Shown here: piece after piece, positions 54,589 to 63,023 of the stretch
Layout of the letters: each line of letters opens with the position of its first letter
Numbering within the stretch: the stretch's first letter is position 1
Source: Isosphaera pallida ATCC 43644
GTDB taxonomy: Bacteria; Planctomycetota; Planctomycetia; Isosphaerales; Isosphaeraceae
Reading direction: 5' to 3'
DNA: 64,000 bases
NCBI RefSeq assembly: GCF_000186345.1
Contig: NC_014962.1
Location: forward strand, 2,942,450 to 3,006,449
Position numbers and translations under genes: made by a program
The notes under the pieces: generated by a model
What the model saw: only the letters and a program-made list of their open reading frames with translations
Database searches by the model: none
What the model was told of the DNA's origin: nothing

Positions 54589-56310
54589 TCATTCGGGCAG
54601 CTTGGCGAGTTCATCCTGAATGGTGGCCATCAGCGGACCAATCGTCCTGGGCGAGAAGTCGAAGCGGGCTCCGGCGGCGTGGAAGAGTTCGGGAAGGGGG
54701 CGGGTGCCGCCCAGCGCCAGGGCGCGGCGGTAGGCGGCCACGGCCCCGGCCCGATCGTCGAGCGATCGTTTCCAGATTTCCAGCGCGCCGATCTGAGCGA
54801 GGCCATATTCGATGTAGTAAAAGGGATAGAGGAAAATGTGAAGCTGACGATGCCAGGTGTGGGCTTTCGCTTCGTCCAGGTCGGACCAATCGACCCCAGT
54901 GTTGAAGCGGTCCATCAGGTCGCTCCAGGCGGCGCGACGTTGGGCGCGGTCGTGGTCGGGGTGGTCGTAGACCCAATGTTGGAAGGCGTCCACCGTGGCG
55001 ATCCAGGGGAGGATCGTAACGATGCCTTCGAGCAACTGGCGATGCGACCGCGCTGCCTGGTCGGGCTGGTAGAACGGGGCGAGGTCGTTGGCCCCGAAGA
55101 GTTCCATTGTCATCGAGGCGACTTCGCAAAACTCGATGGGAGCTTCGCGGAGCGGGCCATAAGGCAAATGGCGGGCTTCCAGGGTGTGGAAGGCATGACC
55201 GCCTTCGTGGAGCAAGGTGCGCACGTCGTCGTCCACTCCGACGGCATTCATAAAGATGAATGGCAGGCGTTGGAATTCCAAGGTCGTCTGATAGCCGCCG
55301 GGGGCCTTCCCTTTGCGGTTGGCCAGATCGAGCAGGTCATGGGTGCGGAGATATTCGAAGCGGGCTCCGAGTTCGGGGTCGATCGCGTTGAAGACCGCTT
55401 GACAGCCAGTCGCCAGGCGTTGGGCGTCGTCGAAGGGGCGCAACGGGGGACGTCCCAAGGGATCGACCGCCAGATCCCAGGGACGCAGACGCTCGACCCC
55501 CAGGCGTTGGCGGCGTTGTTCGCGGAGTTGACGGGCCAGCGGCACCACTTCGGTTTCGACCGCCTTCTGGAAGTCGGCAGCCGCGGAGCGGTCGTAGTCG
55601 AATCGTTCCCGATCGCGGTAGGCGTAGGCGACGTAATCGGCGAACCCGGCCTCGCGGGCGATTTCGACACGCAAGCGGATCATCTTGTCGAACAGATCAT
55701 CGAGCGTCTCCTTGTCTTGGAGACGACGCTGGGTGGTCAGCCTCCAGGCTTGCTCGCGGACGGCGCGATCGGTTTCTTCCTGGAACTTGGCCATCGCCGC
55801 CAGGGTGCGCTCCTCGCCCTGAAAGGTGACAGTCATCGCGCCGATGATCTTCTGATAGGATTGTCCGAGTTCGGCGAGTTCGGTTTCGCGGGGGATGTTG
55901 GCCTCACGGAACAGGTCGCGGCGGTTGGCCCACAACCGGGTCAAGGGGGCGGTGGTCTCTGGTGGCAACTCGGCGCGGAAGGGGCAGTCGAGGTATTTGG
56001 AGCGGAGGGTGTTGACGACTGATTTGACGTGGGGATCGACGTCGCGGAGGAATTCGAGGTAGGCAGCTTCGCGGGCGGGGTCGTCGGTCTGGCAGGTCAT
56101 GGCGATGTGGCGGCGTTCCCGTTCTTGACCGACAGCAGACTGGAGCTCGTCAAAGTCGGCCAGCCATTCTTCCAGGTCGCGGGCCGAGGAGATCGGCCGT
56201 TCGACAAGTTCGCGGTACCACGGTTCGATTTCGGCCCAGGTGGTCAGGCGGGTCTGGTCGTTGAGGCGACGGCGGGGGATCGGCTCGGGTTGATAGGTCG
56301 TGACGCTCAT
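54589..56310 (-). CDS. pepF: M3-family oligoendopeptidase (PepF-like)
   Basis: 573 residues from the ATG at 56308-56310. The zinc motif is LLHEGGHAFHTLE (H-E-x-x-H), with the third ligand Glu in PIEFCEVASMTMELF about 25 residues later, typical of M3B peptidases. Upstream is the helical PepF-type region (LTRLWANRRDLFREANIPRE, FADYVAYAYRDRERFDYD). Downstream are IATVDAFQHWVYDHPDHDRA and LYPFYYIEYGLAQIGALEIW, the conserved peptide-binding Tyr-rich segment. It cleaves short peptides in the cytoplasm. An upstream frame to 56529 is rejected because rnpB occupies that DNA. It lies about 100 bases downstream of the rnpB 3' end on the same strand. Confidence 0.93.
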   Translation of the reverse strand: MSVTTYQPEPIPRRRLNDQTRLTTWAEIEPWYRELVERPISSARDLEEWLADFDELQSAVGQERERRHIAMTCQTDDPAREAAYLEFLRDVDPHVKSVVNTLRSKYLDCPFRAELPPETTAPLTRLWANRRDLFREANIPRETELAELGQSYQKIIGAMTVTFQGEERTLAAMAKFQEETDRAVREQAWRLTTQRRLQDKETLDDLFDKMIRLRVEIAREAGFADYVAYAYRDRERFDYDRSAAADFQKAVETEVVPLARQLREQRRQRLGVERLRPWDLAVDPLGRPPLRPFDDAQRLATGCQAVFNAIDPELGARFEYLRTHDLLDLANRKGKAPGGYQTTLEFQRLPFIFMNAVGVDDDVRTLLHEGGHAFHTLEARHLPYGPLREAPIEFCEVASMTMELFGANDLAPFYQPDQAARSHRQLLEGIVTILPWIATVDAFQHWVYDHPDHDRAQRRAAWSDLMDRFNTGVDWSDLDEAKAHTWHRQLHIFLYPFYYIEYGLAQIGALEIWKRSLDDRAGAVAAYRRALALGGTRPLPELFHAAGARFDFSPRTIGPLMATIQDELAKLPE

Positions 56311-56413
56311 CGCGGAGGACGTTCCAATAAGATCAGAAAATGAAAAGGAGAGCGGCAGGCGCAGTGGATCGAAATCCCATCGAGCAGGCGAACGAACGAA
56401 ACAGCGAGGAGGA

Positions 56414-56927
56414 AACGAGGCGGATCGATAAGCCGGATTCTGTCGAACAGCGGGCAAGGGAAGGCGTCTCCCCTCGCCGCGCCGAACGGACGGCCATTTC
56501 TCTAGGCCGGCGGTTGCCCGACGGCTCAAGCGACCTACCCGGGAGTCGAATTGGTAGCGGGCCGGGCCGACCCGCGGCGGGAGTCTGTCCCTCGGGCCAA
56601 GCGGCCGGATCGAAGCCCCCGCGCTGCTCCCCTATTTGGTCTTGCTCCCGATGGGGTTTACCGAGCCGAGGCGGTCACCCGCCCCGCTGGTGAGCTCTTA
56701 CCTCACCGTTTCACCCTTACCGCGCCGCCGGAACGGAAACGAGTTGCCGCGTGGCCGCCCGGCGTCGAGGCGGTTTGTTTTCTGTGGCACTGTCCCTACC
56801 CGACCGAAGCCGGGCGGTGGGCGTTACCCACCATCGCGCCCTGAGGAGTCCGGACTTTCCTCCCGCGTCCACCCTGATCCCCGAAGGAACCACAAGTGAC
56901 GCGAGCGGCCGTCTGATCCGCCTCGTT
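56414..56927 (-). ncRNA. rnpB: RNase P RNA
   Basis: Read on the minus strand, this gives the universal bacterial RNase P RNA landmarks in order: GAGGAAAGTCCGGACTCC near the 5' end (56844-56862), AGTGCCACAGAAAACAAACC, GGTGAAACGGTGAGGTAAGA, GAGCAAGACCAAATAGGGGA, and ACAGAATCCGGCTTATC (56427-56443) near the 3' end. The two ends pair in a long P1 helix: AACGAGGCGGATC at the 5' end with its exact complement at the 3' end (56414-56426). The length is about 514 bases, longer than the usual 350-420, with GC-rich extra helices in the specificity half. It forms RNase P with RnpA (49153) to mature tRNA 5' ends. Exact ends are estimated from P1. Confidence 0.95.
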
Positions 56928-56941
56928 CCTCTTCGCCGTTC

Positions 56942-56947
56942 ATTTTA
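56942..56947 (-). promoter_or_regulatory. Probable rnpB promoter -10 element
   Basis: On the minus strand TAAAAT lies at 56947-56942, about 14-20 bases before the inferred 5' end of rnpB. A weak TTTCCC stands about 17 bases further upstream as a possible -35. It is the best sigma-70-like -10 near the gene. Confidence 0.45.
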
Positions 56948-57004
56948 CCGACGCGCTTCCCTTGGGGAAAGTTCCCGACCTGGCCGGAAAATGCGGTTCA
57001 ACGC

Positions 57005-58291
57005 CTAGCGGCCCGACTCAAGGTCCATAGCCGCGATGTAGCGGGCGATCAAGGGCGGATCGACTGGGGGACAGACAATCCCCCGCGGTTCCAGCAAGGC
57101 GCGGGCATCCCGATCGTCGAACCGGATGCGATAGACCAACGGAAAGGTTTTGTGTTTGGCCGCGGCCGCCGGAGGGAACAGCCGCACTGCTGCGCCGATC
57201 CGGGGATCGTGAGTCTCAAAGGCAAGACGCTCGGCGGCCTCCAGCCAATCCTCATAGGGCAGCATCTCGACCCGATGACCGAGTTCGGCCAGCATCGCCA
57301 GCAGTTGCGGCACGGTCCAGTTCCGGGCGTTGACTAGATGGAAAGCCCGTCCCACGCTGGCGGGCGTTGTCGTCAACGCCACAATCCCCCGCGCGACGTA
57401 ATCGACCGGCGTGAGGTCGAGATCCCCCTCGAACGGAAACGCGGCGTGGAACCGCACCCAGGAGCGCAGCAGGTTCGAGAGCAGGTCGTCGGCCTCCCAC
57501 GCTCCGGTAACGCTGTCGCCAATGAGCAGGCCGGGACGGTGGATCGTCACCGGCATCCCAGCGCGTCCCAGGCGGGCCACTAGGGTTTCGGCCACGGCCT
57601 TAGTCTGGGGGTAGCCGCCGTTCATGCCGTCCAGGTCGCGCGGGGGGTCGTTCTCGTAGGCGTGGCCGAGTTCAACGTACCAACGGGCGCTCACCGATCC
57701 GATTGACGAGACGTAATGGAGCCGCTTTCCTCGTCCGGTCACCGCCAGTTGCAGGGCCGCGAGGGTGCCACCTACGTTGATCGGCTTGAGACGGGTGTAG
57801 CTGTTGGCTAAATTGATCCGCGCCGCGTTGTGTAAAATGGTGTCGATTCGACCAGCCAGATCGCTCCAGGTCGGTTCGTCCAACCCCCAGCGCGGTTTGG
57901 AAACATCGCCCACCACCGCCTCGACTCGATCGGCCAGCGCCTGGGGATCGAAGGTCCGGCGTTGGCGGGTCAGGTTGGCAGCGATCCGCTCCTTGAGCGC
58001 GCCGGGGTCCGAAGCGCGTCCCAGACAGACGATGCGGGCGTCGGTCTCCGCCAGCAACTCGGCGAGCAGAAAACCGCCCAGGAATCCAGTCGCGCCGGTC
58101 AACAACAGCGTGCCGGGACGATCCACCACCCGCCACGCTTCCGCCACCCGCTTGGCTTCGACCGTCGGTCCCGCGGCGCATTCCGTCTCCCACGGTTCGC
58201 CCAGGTCGGGCGGTTTGACCGCGATCAATCCAGGCCGTTCTTGCCATGCCCTTGGTTCGGTGAGGGACCTCTGAGGCGGGGAGTCGGACAC
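57005..58291 (-). CDS. Stand-alone thioester-reductase-like SDR (extended, NAD(P)-dependent)
   Basis: 428 residues from the GTG at 58289-58291, which has AGGTAGG about six bases upstream. Nucleotide motif: LLLTGATGFLGGFLLAELL (about 62). Further blocks: ARIVCLGRASD, VVGDVSKPRWGLDE, DTILHNAARINLANSYTRLK, INVGGTLAALQLA, LHYVSSIGSVSA and the catalytic Y-x3-K in GGYPQTKAVAETLV. This order matches the reductase domains of carboxylic acid reductases and Lys2-type proteins, which release thioester-bound acids as aldehydes. Here the domain stands alone with a 50-residue polar N-terminal extension and no carrier or adenylation domain nearby. Substrate unknown. The gene lies about 80 bases upstream of rnpB on the same strand. 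Confidence 0.85.
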   Translation of the reverse strand: MSDSPPQRSLTEPRAWQERPGLIAVKPPDLGEPWETECAAGPTVEAKRVAEAWRVVDRPGTLLLTGATGFLGGFLLAELLAETDARIVCLGRASDPGALKERIAANLTRQRRTFDPQALADRVEAVVGDVSKPRWGLDEPTWSDLAGRIDTILHNAARINLANSYTRLKPINVGGTLAALQLAVTGRGKRLHYVSSIGSVSARWYVELGHAYENDPPRDLDGMNGGYPQTKAVAETLVARLGRAGMPVTIHRPGLLIGDSVTGAWEADDLLSNLLRSWVRFHAAFPFEGDLDLTPVDYVARGIVALTTTPASVGRAFHLVNARNWTVPQLLAMLAELGHRVEMLPYEDWLEAAERLAFETHDPRIGAAVRLFPPAAAAKHKTFPLVYRIRFDDRDARALLEPRGIVCPPVDPPLIARYIAAMDLESGR

Positions 58292-58398
58292 GTTGGACCT
58301 ACCTCGCTTTCGTGGTTGAGCGATTCGCACAAGATTTCATTGACGTTCGAGAATCAAGTAATTTTGATCAACGTGAACGTATACATCAACGAGTCGAT

Positions 58399-59427
58399 TC
58401 AGGCGTTGCTACGGAAGTAGATGATATCGCCGTCCTTGACGATGTAATCCTTGCCTTCCAGCCGGGTTTTGTTCTGGGCTTTGGCCTCTTTGACCGAGTC
58501 GCATGCGAGCAGGTCGTCGTAGGCGAGAACCTCGGCGCGGATGAATCCTTTGGCGAGGTCGGTGTGGATTTTACCGGCGGCTTCGACGGCGTTGGAGCCG
58601 GCTTCGAGGTTCCAGGCGCGGACTTCGGGATCGCCCGCGGTAAAGAACGAGATCATCCCCATCGCGTCGTAGGCCGCGCGGATCAAGCGGCCGCGACCCA
58701 GTTGGGTGATCCCCAGGTCCTCCATGAAGGCGGTTCGTTCCTCCTCGGCCATCTCTTCAAGCTCCAGTTCGAGCTTGGCGTCGAGAGCCAGCGTGTTGGG
58801 AGCCATCGCGCGGAGCGACTCGGGCACGCCTGCGTCAGTGGGACCATTGAGGACGATCACCTGGGGCTTGTCGGTCAACAGGCCGAAGGAACGCATCGGC
58901 TTTTTCTCCTCGGCCGAGAGGTTCAGCTCGGCTACGGCGCGTCCCTCCTCCAGCGCTGCTTTGACCCGTTGAACCAGTTCGAGTTCCTTCTGCTGAACCT
59001 CCCAGTCGGGACGGTGCTTTTTGACCGAGGCTTCCAGACGTTCGGCCCGGTTGGTGACGACCGAAAGATCGGCGAACAGCAGTTCCTCGCGGAAGGCGGC
59101 GAGGTCATTGACGGGGTTGGCTCCGGAGAAGCCGTCGAGGATGACCACCAGGGCGTCAGCCTCGCGGATCAGAGCCAGACGCTGGGGGTTGTCGCCGTGG
59201 GAGCCTTGGATGAGTCCCGGAGTATCGACCAGTTCCATCGAGGCCGGGGTGATCTTGCGGTTGCGGGGCTTGTACCAGTCGGCCAGACGCTCCAAACGAG
59301 GATCGCGCAGGACCGCCGTGCCGACCTGGCCGGAGAAGACCTTGCCGGGATCGGGTTTGGCCCCGGTGAGCAGTTGGAACACCGTGCTTTTGCCGCCGCC
59401 GGTGAACCCGGCCAGTCCCGCCCTCAT
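58399..59427 (-). CDS. ychF: YchF/Obg-like (OLA1 type) GTPase
   Basis: 342 residues. P-loop: LAGFTGGGKSTVFQLLTG (G-x4-G-K-S); switch II: LVDTPGLIQG. A coiled-coil insert (RLEASVKKHRPDWEVQQKEL) follows. The C-terminal DUF933/TGS-like part is complete: MGMISFFTAGDPEVRAWNLE and DGDIIYFRSN. YchF proteins prefer ATP because their nucleotide-specificity motif differs from N-K-x-D; here the region reads VIVLNGPTD, in keeping with that. They bind ribosomes and act in stress and translation control. The protein is slightly shorter than E. coli YchF (363). Gene order: ychF is followed downstream by the thioester-reductase-like gene and preceded by purF on the same strand. Confidence 0.88.
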   Translation of the reverse strand: MRAGLAGFTGGGKSTVFQLLTGAKPDPGKVFSGQVGTAVLRDPRLERLADWYKPRNRKITPASMELVDTPGLIQGSHGDNPQRLALIREADALVVILDGFSGANPVNDLAAFREELLFADLSVVTNRAERLEASVKKHRPDWEVQQKELELVQRVKAALEEGRAVAELNLSAEEKKPMRSFGLLTDKPQVIVLNGPTDAGVPESLRAMAPNTLALDAKLELELEEMAEEERTAFMEDLGITQLGRGRLIRAAYDAMGMISFFTAGDPEVRAWNLEAGSNAVEAAGKIHTDLAKGFIRAEVLAYDDLLACDSVKEAKAQNKTRLEGKDYIVKDGDIIYFRSNA

Positions 59428-59518
59428 GAAAATCCGCCTTTGCTTGGGGAACGTTGGATGAGAATCAATCCTTTCAAGGGGATCACATCCTCGTTAGAAC
59501 AGATGGAGGGAGGTTGGG

Positions 59519-61237
59519 TCAACCTGTTCCCAGAGGAGCGCTGGTCTCATAGGCGCGACGTCCCGACCTACTTGAACTTGAACCGGCTTCCCGAGCCGAC
59601 CCGCTGCGGATTGCCTGAGTTGTGTCTGCCCCTGAAACCGAGCAGGCGGGCACCTGTTGGGCGTTGATCCGATAAAGCTCCGCACCGGTTGGGGTGGGAT
59701 AATTGCCGGTGACGCAGGCGCGGCAAAGATGACTGACCGGCTTGCCGATTGCCTCGGCCAGCGAGGAGACTGAGAGATATCGCAGGCTGTCGGCTCCCAA
59801 CTCGCGGGCCATGCGATCGAGAACCTCGCGGGGATAGCCGCCGTTCTCTAATTCGTCGGGCAGGCCGAATTTGGGGGCGAAAAGCTCGTCGGTCGTGGAC
59901 ATGTCGATCCCGTAGTAGCAGGGCGCGACGATGGGGGGGCAGGCGACTCTCAGGTGGATTTCGCGCGCTCCTCCCCGGGTACGCATTTCGTGGACTAGGG
60001 CCCGAAGGGTGGTGGAGCGCACGATCGAGTCTTCGACCAACAGCACTCGTTTGCCCTGAAGGACTTCGGGGATGGGGGTGTATTTGAGTTTGGCGCGGGT
60101 GGCGCGGTCAGCGTTGCCTTCGATGAAGGTGCGGCCGAGGTAGCGGTTGCGCATCAAACCTTCGACCGAGGGGACGCGCAGGGCGTAGGCCATTGCGTCG
60201 GCGGCGGCCTTGGCGGTGTCGGGAACGGGGACCACGATGGTGTCCACGTCGATGGGGACATCCTCCAGAGCGGCCAGGCGACGACCCAAGCGGCTGCGGC
60301 TGACGTACACCGATTGATCATCCAGCACGCTGGCGACGTTAGCGAAGTAGATCCATTCGAAGAAGCAGTGTTTGGGGGCGACGGGTTCGGCAAACCGCTC
60401 GAAGCGTGCTCCTTCGGGACCGAGGATCGCCAGGGTACCCGGGGGCAGCGGTTCGACCTTTCGGAACCCCAGGTTGGTCAGGGGCACGCTTTCGCTGGCG
60501 AAGGCCCAAAGCGCTCCGGAGTCGTCCTGCGCTTGGCAAAGCGGATGGATGCCCAGAGGGTCGCGGACCACCACGAGTTCCCCCCGCGCCGAGAGCAGCA
60601 CGATGTTGTAGGCCCCATCCCACCGCTTCGAGGCGCGACGGAAGACTTCGACCCAATCGACCGGACTGTTGTTATTGGCCGCGTCCCGACCATCGGCGGC
60701 TCGGCCATGCACTTCCGCCAGTTCGTGGCTGATGGTGTGCATGACGATTTCGGTGTCGGTGTCGTATTTGAGGTGATAGTCGCCGGTGGTCAACAGATCG
60801 TGGCGCAGTTGGGCGACGTTGGCGAGTTGACCGTTGTAGGCGAAGGTGAACCAGCGTGAGGTGCGGCCGTGGTGGCGCTCGAAGGGTTGAGCCTGGCCCA
60901 GGTCGTCGCCGCCGCAGGTGGCGTAGCGGACGTGGCCGATCGCGGCGTGGCCGTCCAGACCGGCCATAAGCGACTCGAAAACGTCGCGGCGGTTGAGCCG
61001 GAACGCCTCGCCCACGGTGCCGAGGTCTTTGTGGACGGTCAGAAGTGAGGGCCGGGCCGGGTTGAAGCTGGACATGCCGGCGGCGAGTTGGCCGCGGTTT
61101 TGCATGTCGAGTAACATTCGCGGGACCAAGCGACCCACCCGCGAGGCGGCTCCGTCGGGAGCCAGAGGAGAGGGAATGGTGGCTCGGGGGTCGTGGTACA
61201 CCGCTGCGACCCCGCACTCATGACGCAATTGGCCCAT
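59519..61237 (-). CDS. purF: Amidophosphoribosyltransferase (glutamine PRPP amidotransferase)
   Basis: 572 residues. It makes 5-phosphoribosylamine from PRPP and glutamine, the first committed step of purine synthesis. The N-terminal nucleophile Cys stands at position 8 (MGQLRHECGVAAVYHD), so a seven-residue propeptide is removed, as in the Bacillus-type enzyme. Glutaminase motifs: GHVRYATCGGDD and FAYNGQLANV. The PRPP-binding loop is VLLVEDSIVRSTT. The C-terminal cysteines in APCYYGID and LCRACVTGNYP point to the [4Fe-4S] cluster of Bacillus-type PurF. The length exceeds the usual (about 480) by a larger insert after CGV and a Ser/Arg-rich tail. ychF lies about 90 bases downstream. Confidence 0.95.
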   Translation of the reverse strand: MGQLRHECGVAAVYHDPRATIPSPLAPDGAASRVGRLVPRMLLDMQNRGQLAAGMSSFNPARPSLLTVHKDLGTVGEAFRLNRRDVFESLMAGLDGHAAIGHVRYATCGGDDLGQAQPFERHHGRTSRWFTFAYNGQLANVAQLRHDLLTTGDYHLKYDTDTEIVMHTISHELAEVHGRAADGRDAANNNSPVDWVEVFRRASKRWDGAYNIVLLSARGELVVVRDPLGIHPLCQAQDDSGALWAFASESVPLTNLGFRKVEPLPPGTLAILGPEGARFERFAEPVAPKHCFFEWIYFANVASVLDDQSVYVSRSRLGRRLAALEDVPIDVDTIVVPVPDTAKAAADAMAYALRVPSVEGLMRNRYLGRTFIEGNADRATRAKLKYTPIPEVLQGKRVLLVEDSIVRSTTLRALVHEMRTRGGAREIHLRVACPPIVAPCYYGIDMSTTDELFAPKFGLPDELENGGYPREVLDRMARELGADSLRYLSVSSLAEAIGKPVSHLCRACVTGNYPTPTGAELYRINAQQVPACSVSGADTTQAIRSGSAREAGSSSSRSGRRAYETSAPLGTG

Positions 61238-61698
61238 GTTGGCACCGGTCTCCCCGTTCCGCGCCCGCCCACGCTTCGCGGCGATCCCTCGCCGATCCGA
61301 CTCGCCACCAAGTCGAACTGAACCGGATCAAGCTGCGACGCACGCCTCGCGGTGGTGAGGACGCCATTTGGGTCGCAACGCGATTCGGCTGGGCCGCCGA
61401 CATTGTTTCACTATAATGGCCAAGCGGCGGTGGGGCAACCAGTGAGGGTCAACGGATCGGTTGGCCTGGCGCGAACGCACCACGAACCACGCGCCGCTCC
61501 GTCTTTGTCTCCGTCCTTGATGGCGCGGTTTGTCCCGATGGTGTGCGTTCCTCGGTCCCCCGGTGGAGTCTTTCCGAGGCCATGATCGCCCCTTTCGCTT
61601 CCAATGCGGTTTCGTCCAACGAGGCACTCGCTCGCCAGGCGGGTGGACCACGACCCGGTTCGCCCCTAGTCCGCGATCTGGTGCGTGACGAAGTGGTG
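61238..61698. other. Divergent intergenic region between purF and proB
   Basis: About 460 bases. A perfect -10 hexamer TATAAT on the plus strand (61412-61417) is the only sigma-70-like element seen, without a matching -35. No PurR-like box, T-box or other riboswitch recognised. The proB frame stays open back to 61543. Confidence 0.4.
61412..61417 (+). promoter_or_regulatory. Candidate -10 element upstream of proB
   Basis: TATAAT on the plus strand in an otherwise GC-rich region, about 280 bases before the chosen proB start. The sequence 17 bases upstream (CTGGGC) is not a -35 consensus, so promoter activity is uncertain. Confidence 0.3.
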
Positions 61699-62820
61699 AT
61701 GTCGGCCGACGTGTGGGTCGTCAAGGTCGGCTCCAGCGTCTTGACCGGCCCCGATGGACGGATCGACCCGCAACGTCTTCACCTAATCGCCCGCGAGATT
61801 GGCCAGGTGTGCGACACCGGACGCCGGGTCGCTTTGGTTTCCTCAGGCGCGGTGGCCGCGGGGATCGGTCAACTCGGGCTGCCGGGACGTCCCGAAGCGC
61901 TGCGGCAACTCCAGGCGGCCGCGGCAGTGGGACAGGCCCATTTATTGCACATCTACGACGAGGTTTTCCGCCGTCAGGGCCGCCACGCCGCGCAACTGCT
62001 GCTCAACCATGACGACTTCGACAACCGCGAGCGTTACCTCAACATTCGCAACACCATGCACGCTCTGTTCGAGTGGCGTGCGGTGCCGGTCATCAACGAA
62101 AACGACTCCGTAAGCGTTAATGAAATCAAGCTAGGCGACAACGACACCCTGGCGGCGATGGTCGCCAACCTCATCCCTGCCCCCTTGCTCGTCATCCTCT
62201 CGGTCGTGGATGGACTATACCCCACCGACCCAACCTGCGAAACCGCTTCGGACCCCACTCGACCTAACGAGCCAATCCGATTGGTTCCTCGTCTTGACGA
62301 GGCCACCCTCAAACTCGCCGGGTTGTCCAAAAGCGCGTTGGGGACCGGCGGCATGACCACCAAGCTGCGGGCCGCCGGCTTGGTGACCCGCGCTGGTGGA
62401 TCAGTCATCATCGCTTCGGGACGCCACGAACGCCCTTTGACCCGCTTTCTCAACGGCGAACCGGGCGGCACCCTGTTTCTGGCCGAAGGTCGAAGCCAGG
62501 ACGCCCGCCGTCGTTGGATCGGTCTGACCGCGCGGCCCAAGGGCCGTCTCATCGTTGATGACGGCGCGAAGGTCGCACTCGTCGAGAAGGGCCGCAGTCT
62601 GCTGCCGATCGGTCTGCTCGACGCCCGCGGCGACTTCGACAAAGGGGATGTGGTGGCCGTCGAGGATCGTCAGGGCCGCGAATTCGCCCGGGGACTCGTC
62701 AACTACGGCCTGGTGGAAACCCTTCGGGTCCGGGGGTTGCGGGCCGATCAACTCAAGAAAATCCTGGGAGCCGCGCTGCATGATGAAATCATCCATCGCG
62801 ACAACCTGGTCATTCTCTGA
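61699..62820 (+). CDS. proB: Glutamate 5-kinase
   Basis: 373 residues from the ATG at 61699, which gives the normal family start DVWVVKVGSSVLTG. It phosphorylates glutamate to gamma-glutamyl phosphate, the first step of proline synthesis. The amino-acid kinase domain has VALVSSGAVAAGIGQLG, VINENDSVSVNEIKLGDND (glutamate and ATP contact), ILSVVDGLYPTDP and GTGGMTTKLRAAGLVTRAGG. A C-terminal PUA domain (about 280-373) begins KGRLIVDDGAKVALVEKG and ends DEIIHRDNLVIL. Alternative upstream starts (61582, 61543) would add a Ser/Pro-rich leader with no counterpart. proA is not adjacent. Confidence 0.95.
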   Translation: MSADVWVVKVGSSVLTGPDGRIDPQRLHLIAREIGQVCDTGRRVALVSSGAVAAGIGQLGLPGRPEALRQLQAAAAVGQAHLLHIYDEVFRRQGRHAAQLLLNHDDFDNRERYLNIRNTMHALFEWRAVPVINENDSVSVNEIKLGDNDTLAAMVANLIPAPLLVILSVVDGLYPTDPTCETASDPTRPNEPIRLVPRLDEATLKLAGLSKSALGTGGMTTKLRAAGLVTRAGGSVIIASGRHERPLTRFLNGEPGGTLFLAEGRSQDARRRWIGLTARPKGRLIVDDGAKVALVEKGRSLLPIGLLDARGDFDKGDVVAVEDRQGREFARGLVNYGLVETLRVRGLRADQLKKILGAALHDEIIHRDNLVIL

Positions 62821-63023
62821 GCCAACGCCCTCGTTTCCAACGCCACGGCCAAACCCGCCTGATTTGGATCGCGGTCTTTCCGCAAGATTTCCCCCACGCC
62901 GTCGAATCACTCAATGGATGAAGTGAGGGTTGTTATCCCGCTTCCTCCCGGTAGATTGCTTCCCACGGATTTTGCCCCCACTTGGTCGGCCAACCCCGGC
63001 CCAATCACAAGGGTTTTTAGGTC

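Noticed and set aside
54577-56022. 481-codon plus-strand frame opposite the M3 peptidase gene
   Set aside because: Shadow frame; the minus strand carries HEGGH and the whole M3 architecture.
56340-57008. Short frames across 56.3-57.0 kb
   Set aside because: They overlap the RNase P RNA gene, whose conserved landmarks and paired ends explain the sequence.
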